A DNA stretch of 64,000 nucleotides from Streptomyces sp. NBC_00775 (GCF_036347135.1 NZ_CP108938.1:4278001-4342000), one strand, 5' to 3'. Counted from the first letter of the stretch, positions 30,652 to 38,399 are shown. Notes: generated by a model not told the origin, from the letters alone. A program made the numbers and translations.

Positions 30652-31221
30652 CTACTTCTCCAGCCGGCCCGTGACGCGCGCCGACGGGTAGAGCCCTTCC
30701 CAGACCCGGTGCTCGGGCGGAAACCCCATGGACACCAGGCAGTTGATGAGCATTCCGTACGCCATGAACGTCGCGGTTTCGTCCACATCGGCCCCGAGCG
30801 GCACATGAACGGTGTCCCACAGCCGCATCCAGCCGGCCCGCACCGCCTCACCGAGTTCGTGGTCGCCGGCCTCCTCGGCCGCCGACACCGCCACGTACAT
30901 CTGCATCTGCATGAGCAGCCATTCGGGCTGCTCCGCGATGACCTTCACGTACGCGTTCGCCATGGCATGCAGGGCCTCCTCGCCCTCCAACCCCTTGGAG
31001 GCCTCCTCGAAGGTGCGCTGCGTGAGCTCCATGCAGCGCTCCGCCGCCGCGAGGAAGATCGCCTTCTTACCCGGGAAGAGCCGGAAGAGATACGGCTGCG
31101 AGACACCCACACGCTTGGCGATCGCCTCGGTGGACGTGCCGTAGTAGCCGCCTCGGGCGAACTCGCTCATCGCCGCGCGGATGACGCTCTCGCGCCTCTC
31201 TTCTGCGCTCATCCTGACCAT
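30652..31221 (-). CDS. TetR-family regulator of the adjacent efflux operon
   Basis: 189 residues. HTH: RESVIRAAMSEFARGGYYGTSTEAIAKRVGVSQPYLFRLFPGKKAIF. The helical C-terminal domain is Met-rich (WLLMQMQMYVAV), suggesting a hydrophobic ligand pocket. A palindrome 9 nt upstream of its start implies autorepression, and a twin site precedes the MFS gene 127 nt downstream. ATG 31221 is used; ATG 31212 is equally possible. Confidence 0.92.
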   Translation of the reverse strand: MVRMSAEERRESVIRAAMSEFARGGYYGTSTEAIAKRVGVSQPYLFRLFPGKKAIFLAAAERCMELTQRTFEEASKGLEGEEALHAMANAYVKVIAEQPEWLLMQMQMYVAVSAAEEAGDHELGEAVRAGWMRLWDTVHVPLGADVDETATFMAYGMLINCLVSMGFPPEHRVWEGLYPSARVTGRLEK

Positions 31222-31229
31222 GCGACTAA

Positions 31230-31249
31230 GTTAGTACTCAATCACTAAC
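31230..31249. promoter_or_regulatory. TetR operator upstream of the TetR gene
   Basis: GTTAGT-N8-ACTAAC immediately before the regulator's start codon, so repression would block the promoter or ribosome access. Confidence 0.8.
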
Positions 31250-31327
31250 TACGTCAAGGGGGGTTCTGGGACGTCGGTCGGCTGGGCCGAGGAGGCGCCC
31301 GGCCGGAGTCGCCGCGTCCCCGACGGG

Positions 31328-31415
31328 GGACTCTCTGCCGACGGACTCTCTGCCGGGCCGGACTCTCTGCCGGGCCGGGCGGGCGAGCCGGACTGGCCGA
31401 TCCGGACTGGCCGAT
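31328..31415. repeat. Short direct repeats between TetR and PhzF-like genes
   Basis: Three units of GGACTCTCTGCCG plus 2-4 nt (31328-31342, 31343-31359, 31360-31376), then two perfect copies of CCGGACTGGCCGAT (31388-31401, 31402-31415). Confidence 0.8.
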
Positions 31416-31516
31416 CCGGCGTTCCGGCGATCCGCAGACCGGCGTCCAGGATTCCCAAGTCGCCTACTTGGTACGTTGCTTGGCGTGATGTTGACTGCCG
31501 TGCCGGCCGGCTGCCG

Positions 31517-32455
31517 ATGAGTGCGCATGAACTGCCCCTCGCCCAGGGACTGCCCGTCGCGATCGTGGACGCATGTCTGCGGAACGGCGGCGGCGGGAGC
31601 CCGACGGCGGTGCTGGACGAGACGGCGCTCAGCGATGAGCAGCGTCGTCTCGTGCCCGTGCTGGCCGGGACATCGCATGCGGTCTTCGTCTCCCCGTCCG
31701 GCGCCCAGCACAGCGGTGCGGCGGTTTCCCTGCGCTTCTTCACCTCCGAGGGAGAGCTGCCGGCCTGCGGCCATGGAACGGTCGCCGCCCTGGCCTTTCT
31801 CGCCGCACGAGCCGGAGGCGAGGAGTACCGGACCCTTCTGAACGCCTCGGGACGCGTCTTCGAGGGCTGGTCCCTGCGCGACGGGACACGCGACGGGACA
31901 CCCGAGACCCCTGAGGGGACGTCTCAGGGGGCATCGGTGAACGCGGCCTTCGAACCGGGCCCCGTGGATCTGCGGGAGCCCACGGAGACCGAGTGCGGGG
32001 CCGTGCTCACCGCTCTCGGAATCACCCGGGACACGCTGGCGCCCGGTGCCGCCGTCGCCTCGGTGGGACGGCCGCGTCTGCTGGTGCCCCTGACCACCCG
32101 GTCCGCCCTCGCCGCGCTCACCCCGGACTCCGGTGCTCTCCGCGCCGCCTGTGACCGGCTGGGCCTCCTCGGCTGCTACGTCTACTCCGTGCCGGAGCCC
32201 ACGGGCCGCGCGGCCGCCCGTATGTTCGCCCCGTCGATCGGCGTCCCCGAGGACATCGCCAACGCCAACAGCACCGCCTGCCTCGCCGCCCATCTGGCCG
32301 GTCGGGGCATCACCCGTATCGCCGTGGACATGGGCGACTCGCTGGGCAGCCCGGCCACGATCACCGCCACGGCACAGCCCGGCCCAGCGGGGCCGGTGAT
32401 CCACCTGGGCGGCGCCGCGAGACTCACCCGGGTGGTCCGGCTGAATCATCAGTAA
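31517..32455 (+). CDS. PhzF-family isomerase-like protein
   Basis: 312 residues with the diaminopimelate-epimerase-like double fold. Recognisable blocks are RFFTSEGELPACGHGTVAALAFL in the first half and ARMFAPSIGVPEDIANANSTACLAAHL in the second. The position of the catalytic glutamate of characterised PhzF (motif SET.FV) appears as TSHAVFV, with His in place of Glu. Substrate unknown; phenazine synthesis is unlikely because no other phz gene is near. Followed directly by a terminator. Confidence 0.85.
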   Translation: MSAHELPLAQGLPVAIVDACLRNGGGGSPTAVLDETALSDEQRRLVPVLAGTSHAVFVSPSGAQHSGAAVSLRFFTSEGELPACGHGTVAALAFLAARAGGEEYRTLLNASGRVFEGWSLRDGTRDGTPETPEGTSQGASVNAAFEPGPVDLREPTETECGAVLTALGITRDTLAPGAAVASVGRPRLLVPLTTRSALAALTPDSGALRAACDRLGLLGCYVYSVPEPTGRAAARMFAPSIGVPEDIANANSTACLAAHLAGRGITRIAVDMGDSLGSPATITATAQPGPAGPVIHLGGAARLTRVVRLNHQ

Positions 32456-32484
32456 GGGGCGCCCGCCAATGGCGAGCGCCCCTT
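32454..32484 (+). terminator. Terminator of the PhzF-like gene
   Basis: 14-nt arms (32454-32467 and 32471-32484, one mismatch) with an AAT loop. The left arm includes the last two bases of the stop codon. Confidence 0.8.
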
Positions 32485-32633
32485 ACTTCACGTACGACTT
32501 ACTTCACGTACGACCACGGCCGACGCCATGCGTTACCTCACACGACTACCGCCGGGGCTGTGCGCCACTTCACACACGGCAACAGCCCGCGCTCCGCATT
32601 ACTTCACGCACAGCTACTGTCCGCGCTGCCCGT

Positions 32634-33062
32634 TCACGCCAGTCGTACGACCGCGCGCGACATGCCCAGGACCTTCTGACCCGCGCTGGTCGCGGTGAGG
32701 TCGACGCGAACGGTGTTGTCGTCGAGCTTGGCACCGACCTTGGCGCTGACCTCGACGGTCGCGCCCTTTTCGTCGTTCGGGACGACGACGGGCTTGGTGA
32801 AGCGGACGCCGTACTCGACGACCGCGCCCGGGTCGCCGACCCAGTCGGTGACGACGCGGATCGCCTCGGCCATGGTGAACATGCCGTGCGCGATGACGTC
32901 GGGCAGACCGACCTCGACCGCGAACTTCTCGTTCCAGTGGATCGGGTTGAAGTCCCCGGAGGCACCGGCGTACTGCACGAGCGTGGCACGAGTCACGGAA
33001 AACGTCTGGGCCGGCAGCTCGGTGCCGACCTCGACGTCCGTGTAAGAGATCTTCGCGGTCAT
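32634..33062 (-). CDS. MaoC/hot-dog dehydratase, HadB-like subunit
   Basis: 142 residues from ATG 33062. The hydratase-2 signature is ASGDFNPIHWNEKFA...GLPDVIAHGMFTM, with the catalytic Asp/His pair. It starts 1 nt after the stop of the HadA-like gene. Together they resemble the (3R)-hydroxyacyl-ACP dehydratase heterodimer HadAB of mycobacteria, acting in fatty-acid elongation. The exact substrate in streptomycetes is not shown here. Confidence 0.88.
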   Translation of the reverse strand: MTAKISYTDVEVGTELPAQTFSVTRATLVQYAGASGDFNPIHWNEKFAVEVGLPDVIAHGMFTMAEAIRVVTDWVGDPGAVVEYGVRFTKPVVVPNDEKGATVEVSAKVGAKLDDNTVRVDLTATSAGQKVLGMSRAVVRLA

Positions 33063-33063
33063 G

Positions 33064-33516
33064 TCAGCCCACCTCCGCCGCGCGCGCCACGAGCTTGGTG
33101 ACGGCCGTGACGACATGCTCGCCCGCCTCGTCGTGAACCTCGCCACGGATGTCCAGGATGTCGTTGCCCGCCAGGGACTTGATCGACTCGATGGTCGAGG
33201 TGACCGTGAGCCGGTCGCCCGCGCGCACCGGGCGGGTGTAGGCGAACTTCTGGTCGCCGTGCACCACGCGGTTGTAGTCGAGGCCCAGTTGCGGGTCCTG
33301 GACGACCTGGCCCGCGGCCTTGAACGTGATCGCGAACACAAAAGTCGGCGGGGCGATCACATCGGGGTGGCCGAGCGCCTTGGCGGCCTCCGGGTCCGTG
33401 TACGCAGGGTTACTGTCCCCGACGGCCTCCGCGAACTCGCGGATCTTCTCCCGGCCGACCTCATAGGGGTCGGTGGGCGGGTAGGACCGCCCCACGAAGG
33501 ACTGGTCGAGCGCCAT
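33064..33516 (-). CDS. MaoC-like hot-dog protein, HadA-like subunit (UPF0336 type)
   Basis: 150 residues: MALDQSFVGRSYPPTDPYEVGREKIREFAEAVGDSNPAYTD at the start, VIAPPTFVFAITF in the middle, and GDRLTVTSTIESI near the end. The N-terminal MaoC-dehydratase fold lacks the complete Asp/His set, so it probably acts as the binding partner of the following HadB-like subunit. It is first in the two-gene operon; a terminator separates it from rpmG. Confidence 0.88.
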   Translation of the reverse strand: MALDQSFVGRSYPPTDPYEVGREKIREFAEAVGDSNPAYTDPEAAKALGHPDVIAPPTFVFAITFKAAGQVVQDPQLGLDYNRVVHGDQKFAYTRPVRAGDRLTVTSTIESIKSLAGNDILDIRGEVHDEAGEHVVTAVTKLVARAAEVG

Positions 33517-33549
33517 GGGCTCGGCACCTCCTGGTTCTCCATAACGACG

Positions 33550-33581
33550 CGAGGCCGCCCCCCGTGAAGGGGACGGCCTCG
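33550..33581 (-). terminator. Terminator of rpmG
   Basis: 13-nt arms (33550-33562, 33569-33581, one mismatch), loop CGTGAA, 14 nt beyond the rpmG stop. Confidence 0.75.
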
Positions 33582-33595
33582 TGTACGAGCCTGAT

Positions 33596-33760
33596 TTATC
33601 GCGTTTCGCGGTGCGCGGTGTGCGCGTTGCAACGCGGGCAGTGCTTCTTCATCTCCAGTCGGTCCGGGTCGTTACGCCGGTTCTTCTTGGTGATGTAGTT
33701 CCGCTCCTTGCACTCCACGCAGGCCAGCGTGATCTTCGGGCGGACGTCGGTGGCAGCCAC
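33596..33760 (-). CDS. rpmG: 50S ribosomal protein L33, zinc-binding (C+) form
   Basis: 54 residues from GTG 33760: [20 protein letters not shown] ... HCPRCNAHT. Two CxxC pairs are present, so this is the zinc-containing version. Streptomycetes also keep a zinc-free paralogue under Zur control; this one is the copy used when zinc is sufficient. It lies downstream of tRNA-Met and tRNA-Thr on the same strand. Confidence 0.95.
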   Translation of the reverse strand: MAATDVRPKITLACVECKERNYITKKNRRNDPDRLEMKKHCPRCNAHTAHRETR

Positions 33761-33848
33761 AGGAGTGCTCCTTGACGAACGGATGGGACGATTAACGCAT
33801 AAAAGAGTAGCCGATCGAAGGACCGACCCCACAATCGGCTACTGTCAG

Positions 33849-33921
33849 TAGCGGTGACCGGACTTGAACCGGTGACACAGCGATTATGAGCCGCTTGCTC
33901 TACCGACTGAGCTACACCGCT
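33849..33921 (-). tRNA. tRNA-Met (CAT), elongator
   Basis: Minus-strand 73-nt cloverleaf. Acceptor AGCGGTG pairs with CACCGCT; the anticodon loop CTCATAA gives CAT. The first acceptor pair is A-U and there is no run of three GC pairs in the anticodon stem, so an elongator rather than the initiator. Confidence 0.93.
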
Positions 33922-33967
33922 TTGATGGGATCAGGTCCCGCCTTGCGACGGGAACCTCACCCACCAG

Positions 33968-34040
33968 AGCCCCAATACGGAATCGAACCGTAGACCTTCT
34001 CCTTACCATGGAGACGCTCTGCCGACTGAGCTATTGGGGC
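33968..34040 (-). tRNA. tRNA-Thr (GGT)
   Basis: Minus-strand 73-nt cloverleaf. Acceptor GCCCCAA pairs with TTGGGGC; the anticodon stem TCTCC/GGAGA closes loop ATGGTAA, giving GGT. 46 nt upstream of tRNA-Met, so probably one transcript. Confidence 0.96.
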
Positions 34041-34229
34041 GAGCGATGAAGACATTACACGGTCGGCCGCCGATCGCCCAAATCCGTTTCGCGGCACCCG
34101 CCCCGGCCTGTTCCCGGCCGTTTCCCGCGCGTTCCCGCAGCCGCTCACGAGCCCCTCACGCACCACGGATCACCACCGATCACAGGAGCGTTCCCGCCCA
34201 TGCCCGAGGCCCGCCCTCGCCCGGGCGGC

Positions 34230-34358
34230 CACACGGGTACGAGCCGCGGGACCACACGGGTACGAGCCGCGGAACACCACGGATACGAGTCGCGGAGCAC
34301 CAGGGATACGAGCCGCGGGACCACACCGATACGGCTACGGACCACACCGGTACGACTA
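34230..34358. repeat. 23-bp tandem repeat upstream of the amidohydrolase gene
   Basis: Head-to-tail units at 34230-34252, 34253-34275, 34276-34298 and 34299-34321 (consensus cacacgggtacgagccgcgg plus gac), a 21-bp unit 34322-34342 and a partial sixth. The first two differ at one position. No spacers. It lies in the 34041-34478 gap, which otherwise has no coding signal; the period is not a multiple of three. Confidence 0.9.
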
Positions 34359-34478
34359 TTGCGCTCCTCCCCGACGCGGACGGATCGCCGCCCTAGGCTC
34401 GACTCACGCTGCGTGATCTTGTGTCCTCACGCTCCGCAGTCGCCCCTCCCGCAGCCGCCCCCGAGCCCCAGGAGCGCG

Positions 34479-35729
34479 ATGCCCGACAGTCAGCCGCAGC
34501 CACCCCACTCCCGTTCGGGACAGACCGACACGGCCACGCTCCTGTTGTGCGGGGCGCGGCTCACCGACGGCCGGACCGTGGACGTGCGGCTGGGCGGCAG
34601 ACGGATCGAGGCGGTCGGCACCGCCGGGAGCCTGACGAGAGGCGCCCACGGGGCCCTCGCGGCGAAGGTGGACCTCGACGGCTACCTCCTCCTGCCGGCC
34701 CCGGCCGAGCCCCACGCCCACAGCGACACGGCCCTGACGGCCGAGGGCGACGGCCCCCTCGCGTACGACGCCCAGGAGGTCCAGCGCCGGGCCACCGAGG
34801 CCGCGCTGCTGCAACTCGGGCACGGCGCGACGGCACTGCGCTCGCACGTGCACGTCGGCGACGTACAGGGGCTCGACGCGCTGGCGGCGGTGCTCCAGGT
34901 GCGCCGTTCGCTGCGCGGGCTCGCCGAGTTGACGGCGGTGGCGATGCCTCGGGTGCTGACCGGGGTGGCCGGGGCCGACGGACTGGCCATGCTGCGGGAC
35001 GCCGTGAAGATGGGCGCCTCCGTGGTGGGCGGCTGCCCGGACGCCGACCCCGATCCGACGGGGTACGTGGAGGCGATCCTGGAGCTCGCCTCCGAGCACG
35101 GCTGCCCGGTCGACCTGCACACGGACGGCGCGGACCCCGCCCGGCTCGCCCGGCTCGCGGCGATGGCCGGCGGGCTGCGCCCCGGGGTGACGCTCGGCCC
35201 GTGCGGCGGGCTCGGTCGGCTGCCCTCGGAGACGGCCTCCCGGGCAGCCGACCAGCTCGCCGCGGCGGGCGTGACCGTGGTGTGCCTGCCGCAGGGCGGC
35301 TGCGGGGCCGTGGAACGGCGCGGGACCGCTCCCGTACGGCTGTTGCGGGCGGCCGGGGTACGGGTCGCGGCGGGCAGCGGCGCCCTGCGCGACGTATCGA
35401 ACCCGGTGGGGCGCGGCGACCCGCTGGAGGCCGCGTATCTGCTGGCCTCGCGGTACGGGCTGCGGCCCACGGACGCCTACGACGCGGTGAGTTGTGGCGC
35501 CCGGGCCGCGCTCGGACTGCCCGAGGTGCGCGTGGAGGCTGGATTTCCGGCCGAGTTGCTCGCCGTGCGCGGGGATCGGCTCGCGGGGGCGCTGTCGTTG
35601 GCGTACAGCCGGATCGTGGTGCACCGGGGGCGCGTGGTGGCGCGGACCAGCGCGGTGCGGGAGTACTGCAACTCGGCGGCCGCTGCGGGGATGGAGTTGC
35701 CTCGGCAGGGGCGGGGAGAACCGTCGTAG
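34479..35729 (+). CDS. Cytosine deaminase-like amidohydrolase, probably catalytically inactive
   Basis: 416 residues from ATG 34479 behind CAGGAG. Aligned by eye with E. coli CodA it keeps the first metal site EPHAHSDTA (His79, His81), HVHVGD and VDLHTDGAD (His215). However, the catalytic Glu of HCDE is Gly218, the His of ASHTTA is Pro242, and the Asp of GHDDV is Gly302 in AAGSGALRDVSNP. The overall fold, including the C-terminal strand KVIA-like RGRVVARTS, is retained at full length with no frameshift. It may be a binding or regulatory pseudoenzyme or act on something new. Terminated by a strong hairpin. Confidence 0.8.
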   Translation: MPDSQPQPPHSRSGQTDTATLLLCGARLTDGRTVDVRLGGRRIEAVGTAGSLTRGAHGALAAKVDLDGYLLLPAPAEPHAHSDTALTAEGDGPLAYDAQEVQRRATEAALLQLGHGATALRSHVHVGDVQGLDALAAVLQVRRSLRGLAELTAVAMPRVLTGVAGADGLAMLRDAVKMGASVVGGCPDADPDPTGYVEAILELASEHGCPVDLHTDGADPARLARLAAMAGGLRPGVTLGPCGGLGRLPSETASRAADQLAAAGVTVVCLPQGGCGAVERRGTAPVRLLRAAGVRVAAGSGALRDVSNPVGRGDPLEAAYLLASRYGLRPTDAYDAVSCGARAALGLPEVRVEAGFPAELLAVRGDRLAGALSLAYSRIVVHRGRVVARTSAVREYCNSAAAAGMELPRQGRGEPS

Positions 35730-35754
35730 TCATAGGAGAGCGGTTATGGGAAGC

Positions 35755-35800
35755 GGCCTTTGACGGCCCCCCGCCTGCGCGTGGGGGGCCGTCAAAGGCC
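35755..35800 (+). terminator. Strong hairpin terminator of the amidohydrolase gene
   Basis: Perfect 18-bp stem (35755-35772 with 35783-35800) and a 10-nt loop, 26 nt after the stop. Confidence 0.8.
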
Positions 35801-35803
35801 GTC

Positions 35804-35949
35804 ACGCGCGCGTGGGGGGCGCGTTGGCGCCTTGAAGGCCGTCACGCGCGCGTGGGTGTCCTTTGAAGGCCCCACGCGCGCGTGGATGCTTTTTGTACGT
35901 CTGTACGTCTGTACGTCTGTACGTCCACTCGTAACGTCCACGCGCGCGT
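35804..35949. repeat. ACGCGCGCGT palindrome array with 8-bp tandem repeats
   Basis: The 10-bp palindrome ACGCGCGCGT occurs at 35804, 35844, 35874 and 35940; the first three sit in longer related units beginning near AAGGCC. Between the third and fourth, TGTACGTC is repeated four times perfectly (35894-35925). A further copy of the palindrome lies at 44482-44491, downstream of nuoN. Confidence 0.9.
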
Positions 35950-35991
35950 GCCCGGTGATGGCCCGCCGGTGCCACCGGCGGGCCGGAGTCC

Positions 35992-37104
35992 TCAGAGCTC
36001 GCTGCCGCCCAACAGCCCGCCACCGAGGGGGCTGCCCCCGGGCATCTTGTCCGCGGGGATCTCGGTGGCCCCCGACGGCGCGCTGATGTCGCCCGCCTTG
36101 GAGAACTTCAGGACCAGCGGCAGCTTGGTGGCCTTCGGCTTCTCGGCGAGGACGGCGAGGTCGACCTTGACCTGGGTGAGGTCGCCATTCTTCAGCGTGA
36201 AGTCGACGGCGACCTTCTTGTTCGGGGCGTCCTTGAGCTCCTTGTCCGAGGGGAGGTCCGCACCCGCCGGAAGGTCGCCCTGAAGCGGCCGGAGCTTGTC
36301 GAAGACGCCCCTGATCAGGGTACGGAAGTTGCCGCTGGCGATGACGTGTTCGGTGCCGTCGCTGCCGTCCTTGGCACGGAAGGTGACGTCGTGGGCGATG
36401 ACACCGCGTACGGCCTTGACGATCTTCCGCTGGGTCTTGGCGTCGACGTCGCCGGCGCCGTCCGCTCCCTTCGCGGAGCCCTGCGAGGACTTCTGGGCCT
36501 TCTCCAGGTCGCGGGTGTTCATCTTCACCCAGTCGCCTTCGAGGACGTGCTTGAACTCCTTCTCGCTGTCCGGGAGTTCGTCGGCGGTCGGCATGGGAAT
36601 GCCCATCGCCTCGCCGACGGCCTTCATGTCGACGCGGTAGTACGTGAAGTCGCCGACGATCCGGTACTCGACCAGGACGCCGTCGGCCCCCGTGATCTTC
36701 ATGCTCGTGCCGATAAGGTCCTTCTCGCCCGAATCGGCCAGCGCCTTCTTCGACTTGACGGCGACGTCGACGCGCAGCCCGCTGAGGAACTTCGCGGCCT
36801 CGGGCGGGATGGCATCGTCCGAGCCGGAGTCCCCCGCGAGCGCGGTGAGCGCGTCGGAGTCCGCGTCGAGGTCCAACTGGAAGGCGAGCGACTTCTGTTC
36901 GCCGAGCCGGTCGACGGCGTGGTCCACCTTCTGCCCGGCGGTGAGGTTCTGGACCGTGCCGCAGGCGGCCGCCGTGGCGAGAAGGACGGCGGCGCAGCCG
37001 GCCGCGGTGACGGTCTTGCGTATGGCGGTGATGATGGTCTCCTCTGCGGTGCCGTGCGGGTTCGCACGACATCCCCTCGTTCGCTCATTCGATGGATCAC
37101 ACAT
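35992..37104 (-). CDS. Secreted lipoprotein, LolA/LppX-like, third paralogue in the window
   Basis: About 370 residues. The signal sequence is IRKTVTAAGCAAVLLATAAACG with a lipobox cysteine. The mature domain shows the same features as the lipoproteins near 19 kb: a tyrosine-rich central strand (VEYRIVGDFTYYRVDM), GDWVKMNTRDLEK and a VDFTLKNGDLTQVKVDL pair of strands. It ends in a Gly-rich tail GGSPLGGGLLGGSEL. The start is uncertain: ATG 37104 (or GTG 37113) puts about 30 extra residues before the signal peptide, while a GAGGAG site sits immediately before ATC ATC codons near 37032. Confidence 0.8.
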   Translation of the reverse strand: MCDPSNERTRGCRANPHGTAEETIITAIRKTVTAAGCAAVLLATAAACGTVQNLTAGQKVDHAVDRLGEQKSLAFQLDLDADSDALTALAGDSGSDDAIPPEAAKFLSGLRVDVAVKSKKALADSGEKDLIGTSMKITGADGVLVEYRIVGDFTYYRVDMKAVGEAMGIPMPTADELPDSEKEFKHVLEGDWVKMNTRDLEKAQKSSQGSAKGADGAGDVDAKTQRKIVKAVRGVIAHDVTFRAKDGSDGTEHVIASGNFRTLIRGVFDKLRPLQGDLPAGADLPSDKELKDAPNKKVAVDFTLKNGDLTQVKVDLAVLAEKPKATKLPLVLKFSKAGDISAPSGATEIPADKMPGGSPLGGGLLGGSEL

Positions 37105-37169
37105 GTGACACACGAGTTGTCCACAGGGTTGTGCGGCGAACGCGTCCGTCCGGGCGTACGGTCGGAAAC

Positions 37170-37826
37170 ATGCGCATTGTCATCGCTGGAGGTCATGGTC
37201 AGATCGCGCTGCGGCTGGAGCGGCTGCTCGCCGCGCGCGGCGACGAGGTCGCGGGGATCATCCGCCGCGCCGAACAGGGCGACGATCTGCGGGCGGCCGG
37301 CGCCGAGCCGGTCCTGTGCGATCTGGAGTCGGCCTCGGTGGAGGAGGTCGCCGCGCATCTGCAGGGCGCGGACGCGGCCGTTTTCGCGGCGGGCGCGGGC
37401 CCGGGCAGCGGCGTGGCCCGCAAGAGCACGGTGGACCGGGGCGCCGCCGTCCTGTTCGCGAACGCGGCGGAACGCGCGGGCGTACGCCGTCATGTGGTCG
37501 TCTCCTCGATGGGCGCGGACCCGGCGCACCCGGGCGACGACGTCTTCGACGCATATCTGCGTGCCAAGGGCGAGGCCGACGAGTACGTTCGCGGCCGTAC
37601 GGGCCTGGACTGGACGATCCTGCGCCCCGGCAGCCTGATCGACGACGCCGGCACCGGCCTCGTACGCCTGGAGGCGTCCACGGGCCGCGGCGCCATCCCC
37701 CGTGACGACGTCGCCGCGGCCCTCGCCGAACTGGTGGACACCCCGGCGACAGCCGGCCTGACCCTGGAACTGATCAGCGGCTCGACGCCGATCTCGGTGG
37801 CGATCAAGTCGGTCGCGGGGAACTAG
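37170..37826 (+). CDS. NAD(P)-dependent atypical SDR/NmrA-like protein
   Basis: 218 residues. MRIVIAGGHGQIALRLERLL is a nucleotide-binding start of the GxxGxxA type. HVVVSSMGADPAHP and YLRAKGEADEYVRGRTGLDWTILRPGSL match the NAD(P)-dependent epimerase/NmrA group (YxxxK-like at YLRAKGEAD). Enzymatic substrate unknown. Divergent from the lipoprotein gene. Confidence 0.88.
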   Translation: MRIVIAGGHGQIALRLERLLAARGDEVAGIIRRAEQGDDLRAAGAEPVLCDLESASVEEVAAHLQGADAAVFAAGAGPGSGVARKSTVDRGAAVLFANAAERAGVRRHVVVSSMGADPAHPGDDVFDAYLRAKGEADEYVRGRTGLDWTILRPGSLIDDAGTGLVRLEASTGRGAIPRDDVAAALAELVDTPATAGLTLELISGSTPISVAIKSVAGN

Positions 37827-37923
37827 GCGGCGAGGAGCCAGGGGGAAGCCAAGGAGCGAGGAGCGGGCGCGGGGTCCCTGGCATGCCGTGCCCGGTCGGG
37901 TGCCCGGTCGGGTGCCCGGTCGG

Positions 37924-38136
37924 TCAGAACAGCGGAAGCTGCCCGGGGAACTCCGCAACGGCGTACCCGTCCAGCGCCGGCTGAGCCGCCCCGAGCTGCG
38001 CCTGCCGGCGCGACCCCGGACACGAGACCAGCTCCCCGCTCCCCCGCGCACCCGGCGGATCATGCCGAGCGAACCGCCCCGCGACGACGGCGATCTGTCG
38101 ACGGCACTCGGGGCAGTTCCTGCGACGCGATGACAT
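37924..38136 (-). CDS. Small cysteine-containing hypothetical protein
   Basis: 70 residues from ATG 38136: MSSRRRNCPECRRQIAVVAG ... ELVSCPGSRR ... VAEFPGQLPLF. CPEC followed by a later SCPG suggests a small zinc-ribbon-like fold, though only three cysteines are clear. I recall close relatives in streptomycetes, of unknown function. Converges with the SDR gene. Confidence 0.6.
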   Translation of the reverse strand: MSSRRRNCPECRRQIAVVAGRFARHDPPGARGSGELVSCPGSRRQAQLGAAQPALDGYAVAEFPGQLPLF

Positions 38137-38240
38137 GGGATCAGTGTGCCCCGTGGGCGACAGGTCGTATCGGCGTGCGGCTCCAGTGACAGCGCGCCTC
38201 CTCCCGGATCTCCGCACGGGCACGGAGTGGTGTCGTCCCG

Positions 38241-38399
38241 CCATGGGCCCTCCACGCGACTCTTGGCACGGATGAACGGCAGCACGGCCCCGGGCCCCGC
38301 GAGCAGATCGATATCGAGTCCGACCGCTCCGAAGCGGGATTCGTACACCTCATGACCGCCGTCGTCCGACAGGACGACGAAGGTTGCCCAGTTGGCCAT
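38241..38399 (-). pseudogene. Truncated remnant of a conserved streptomycete hypothetical gene
   Basis: The frame from ATG 38399 reads MANWATFVVLSDDGGHEVYE, then SRFGAVGLDIDLLAGPGAVLP and FIRAKSRVEGPW, a well-formed protein start with natural codon choice. After about 53 residues it changes to Pro/Cys-rich sequence that no longer looks like protein, although the frame stays open by GC bias. I recall longer proteins beginning this way in streptomycetes. The most likely reading is a 5' fragment left after deletion, between the small Cys protein and tRNA-Tyr. Confidence 0.45.

Noticed and set aside
31517..32455. Phenazine biosynthesis gene cluster
   Set aside because: Only a lone PhzF-fold protein, with an altered active-site residue and no other phz genes.
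34230..34358. Regular repeats considered as a CRISPR array
   Set aside because: Units abut with no unique spacers and no cas genes are in the window.
36699..38240. Continuation of the minus-strand frame after the MANWATF fragment as one 603-codon protein
   Set aside because: It runs antisense through the SDR gene and in another frame of the lipoprotein; protein-like character ends after about 53 residues.
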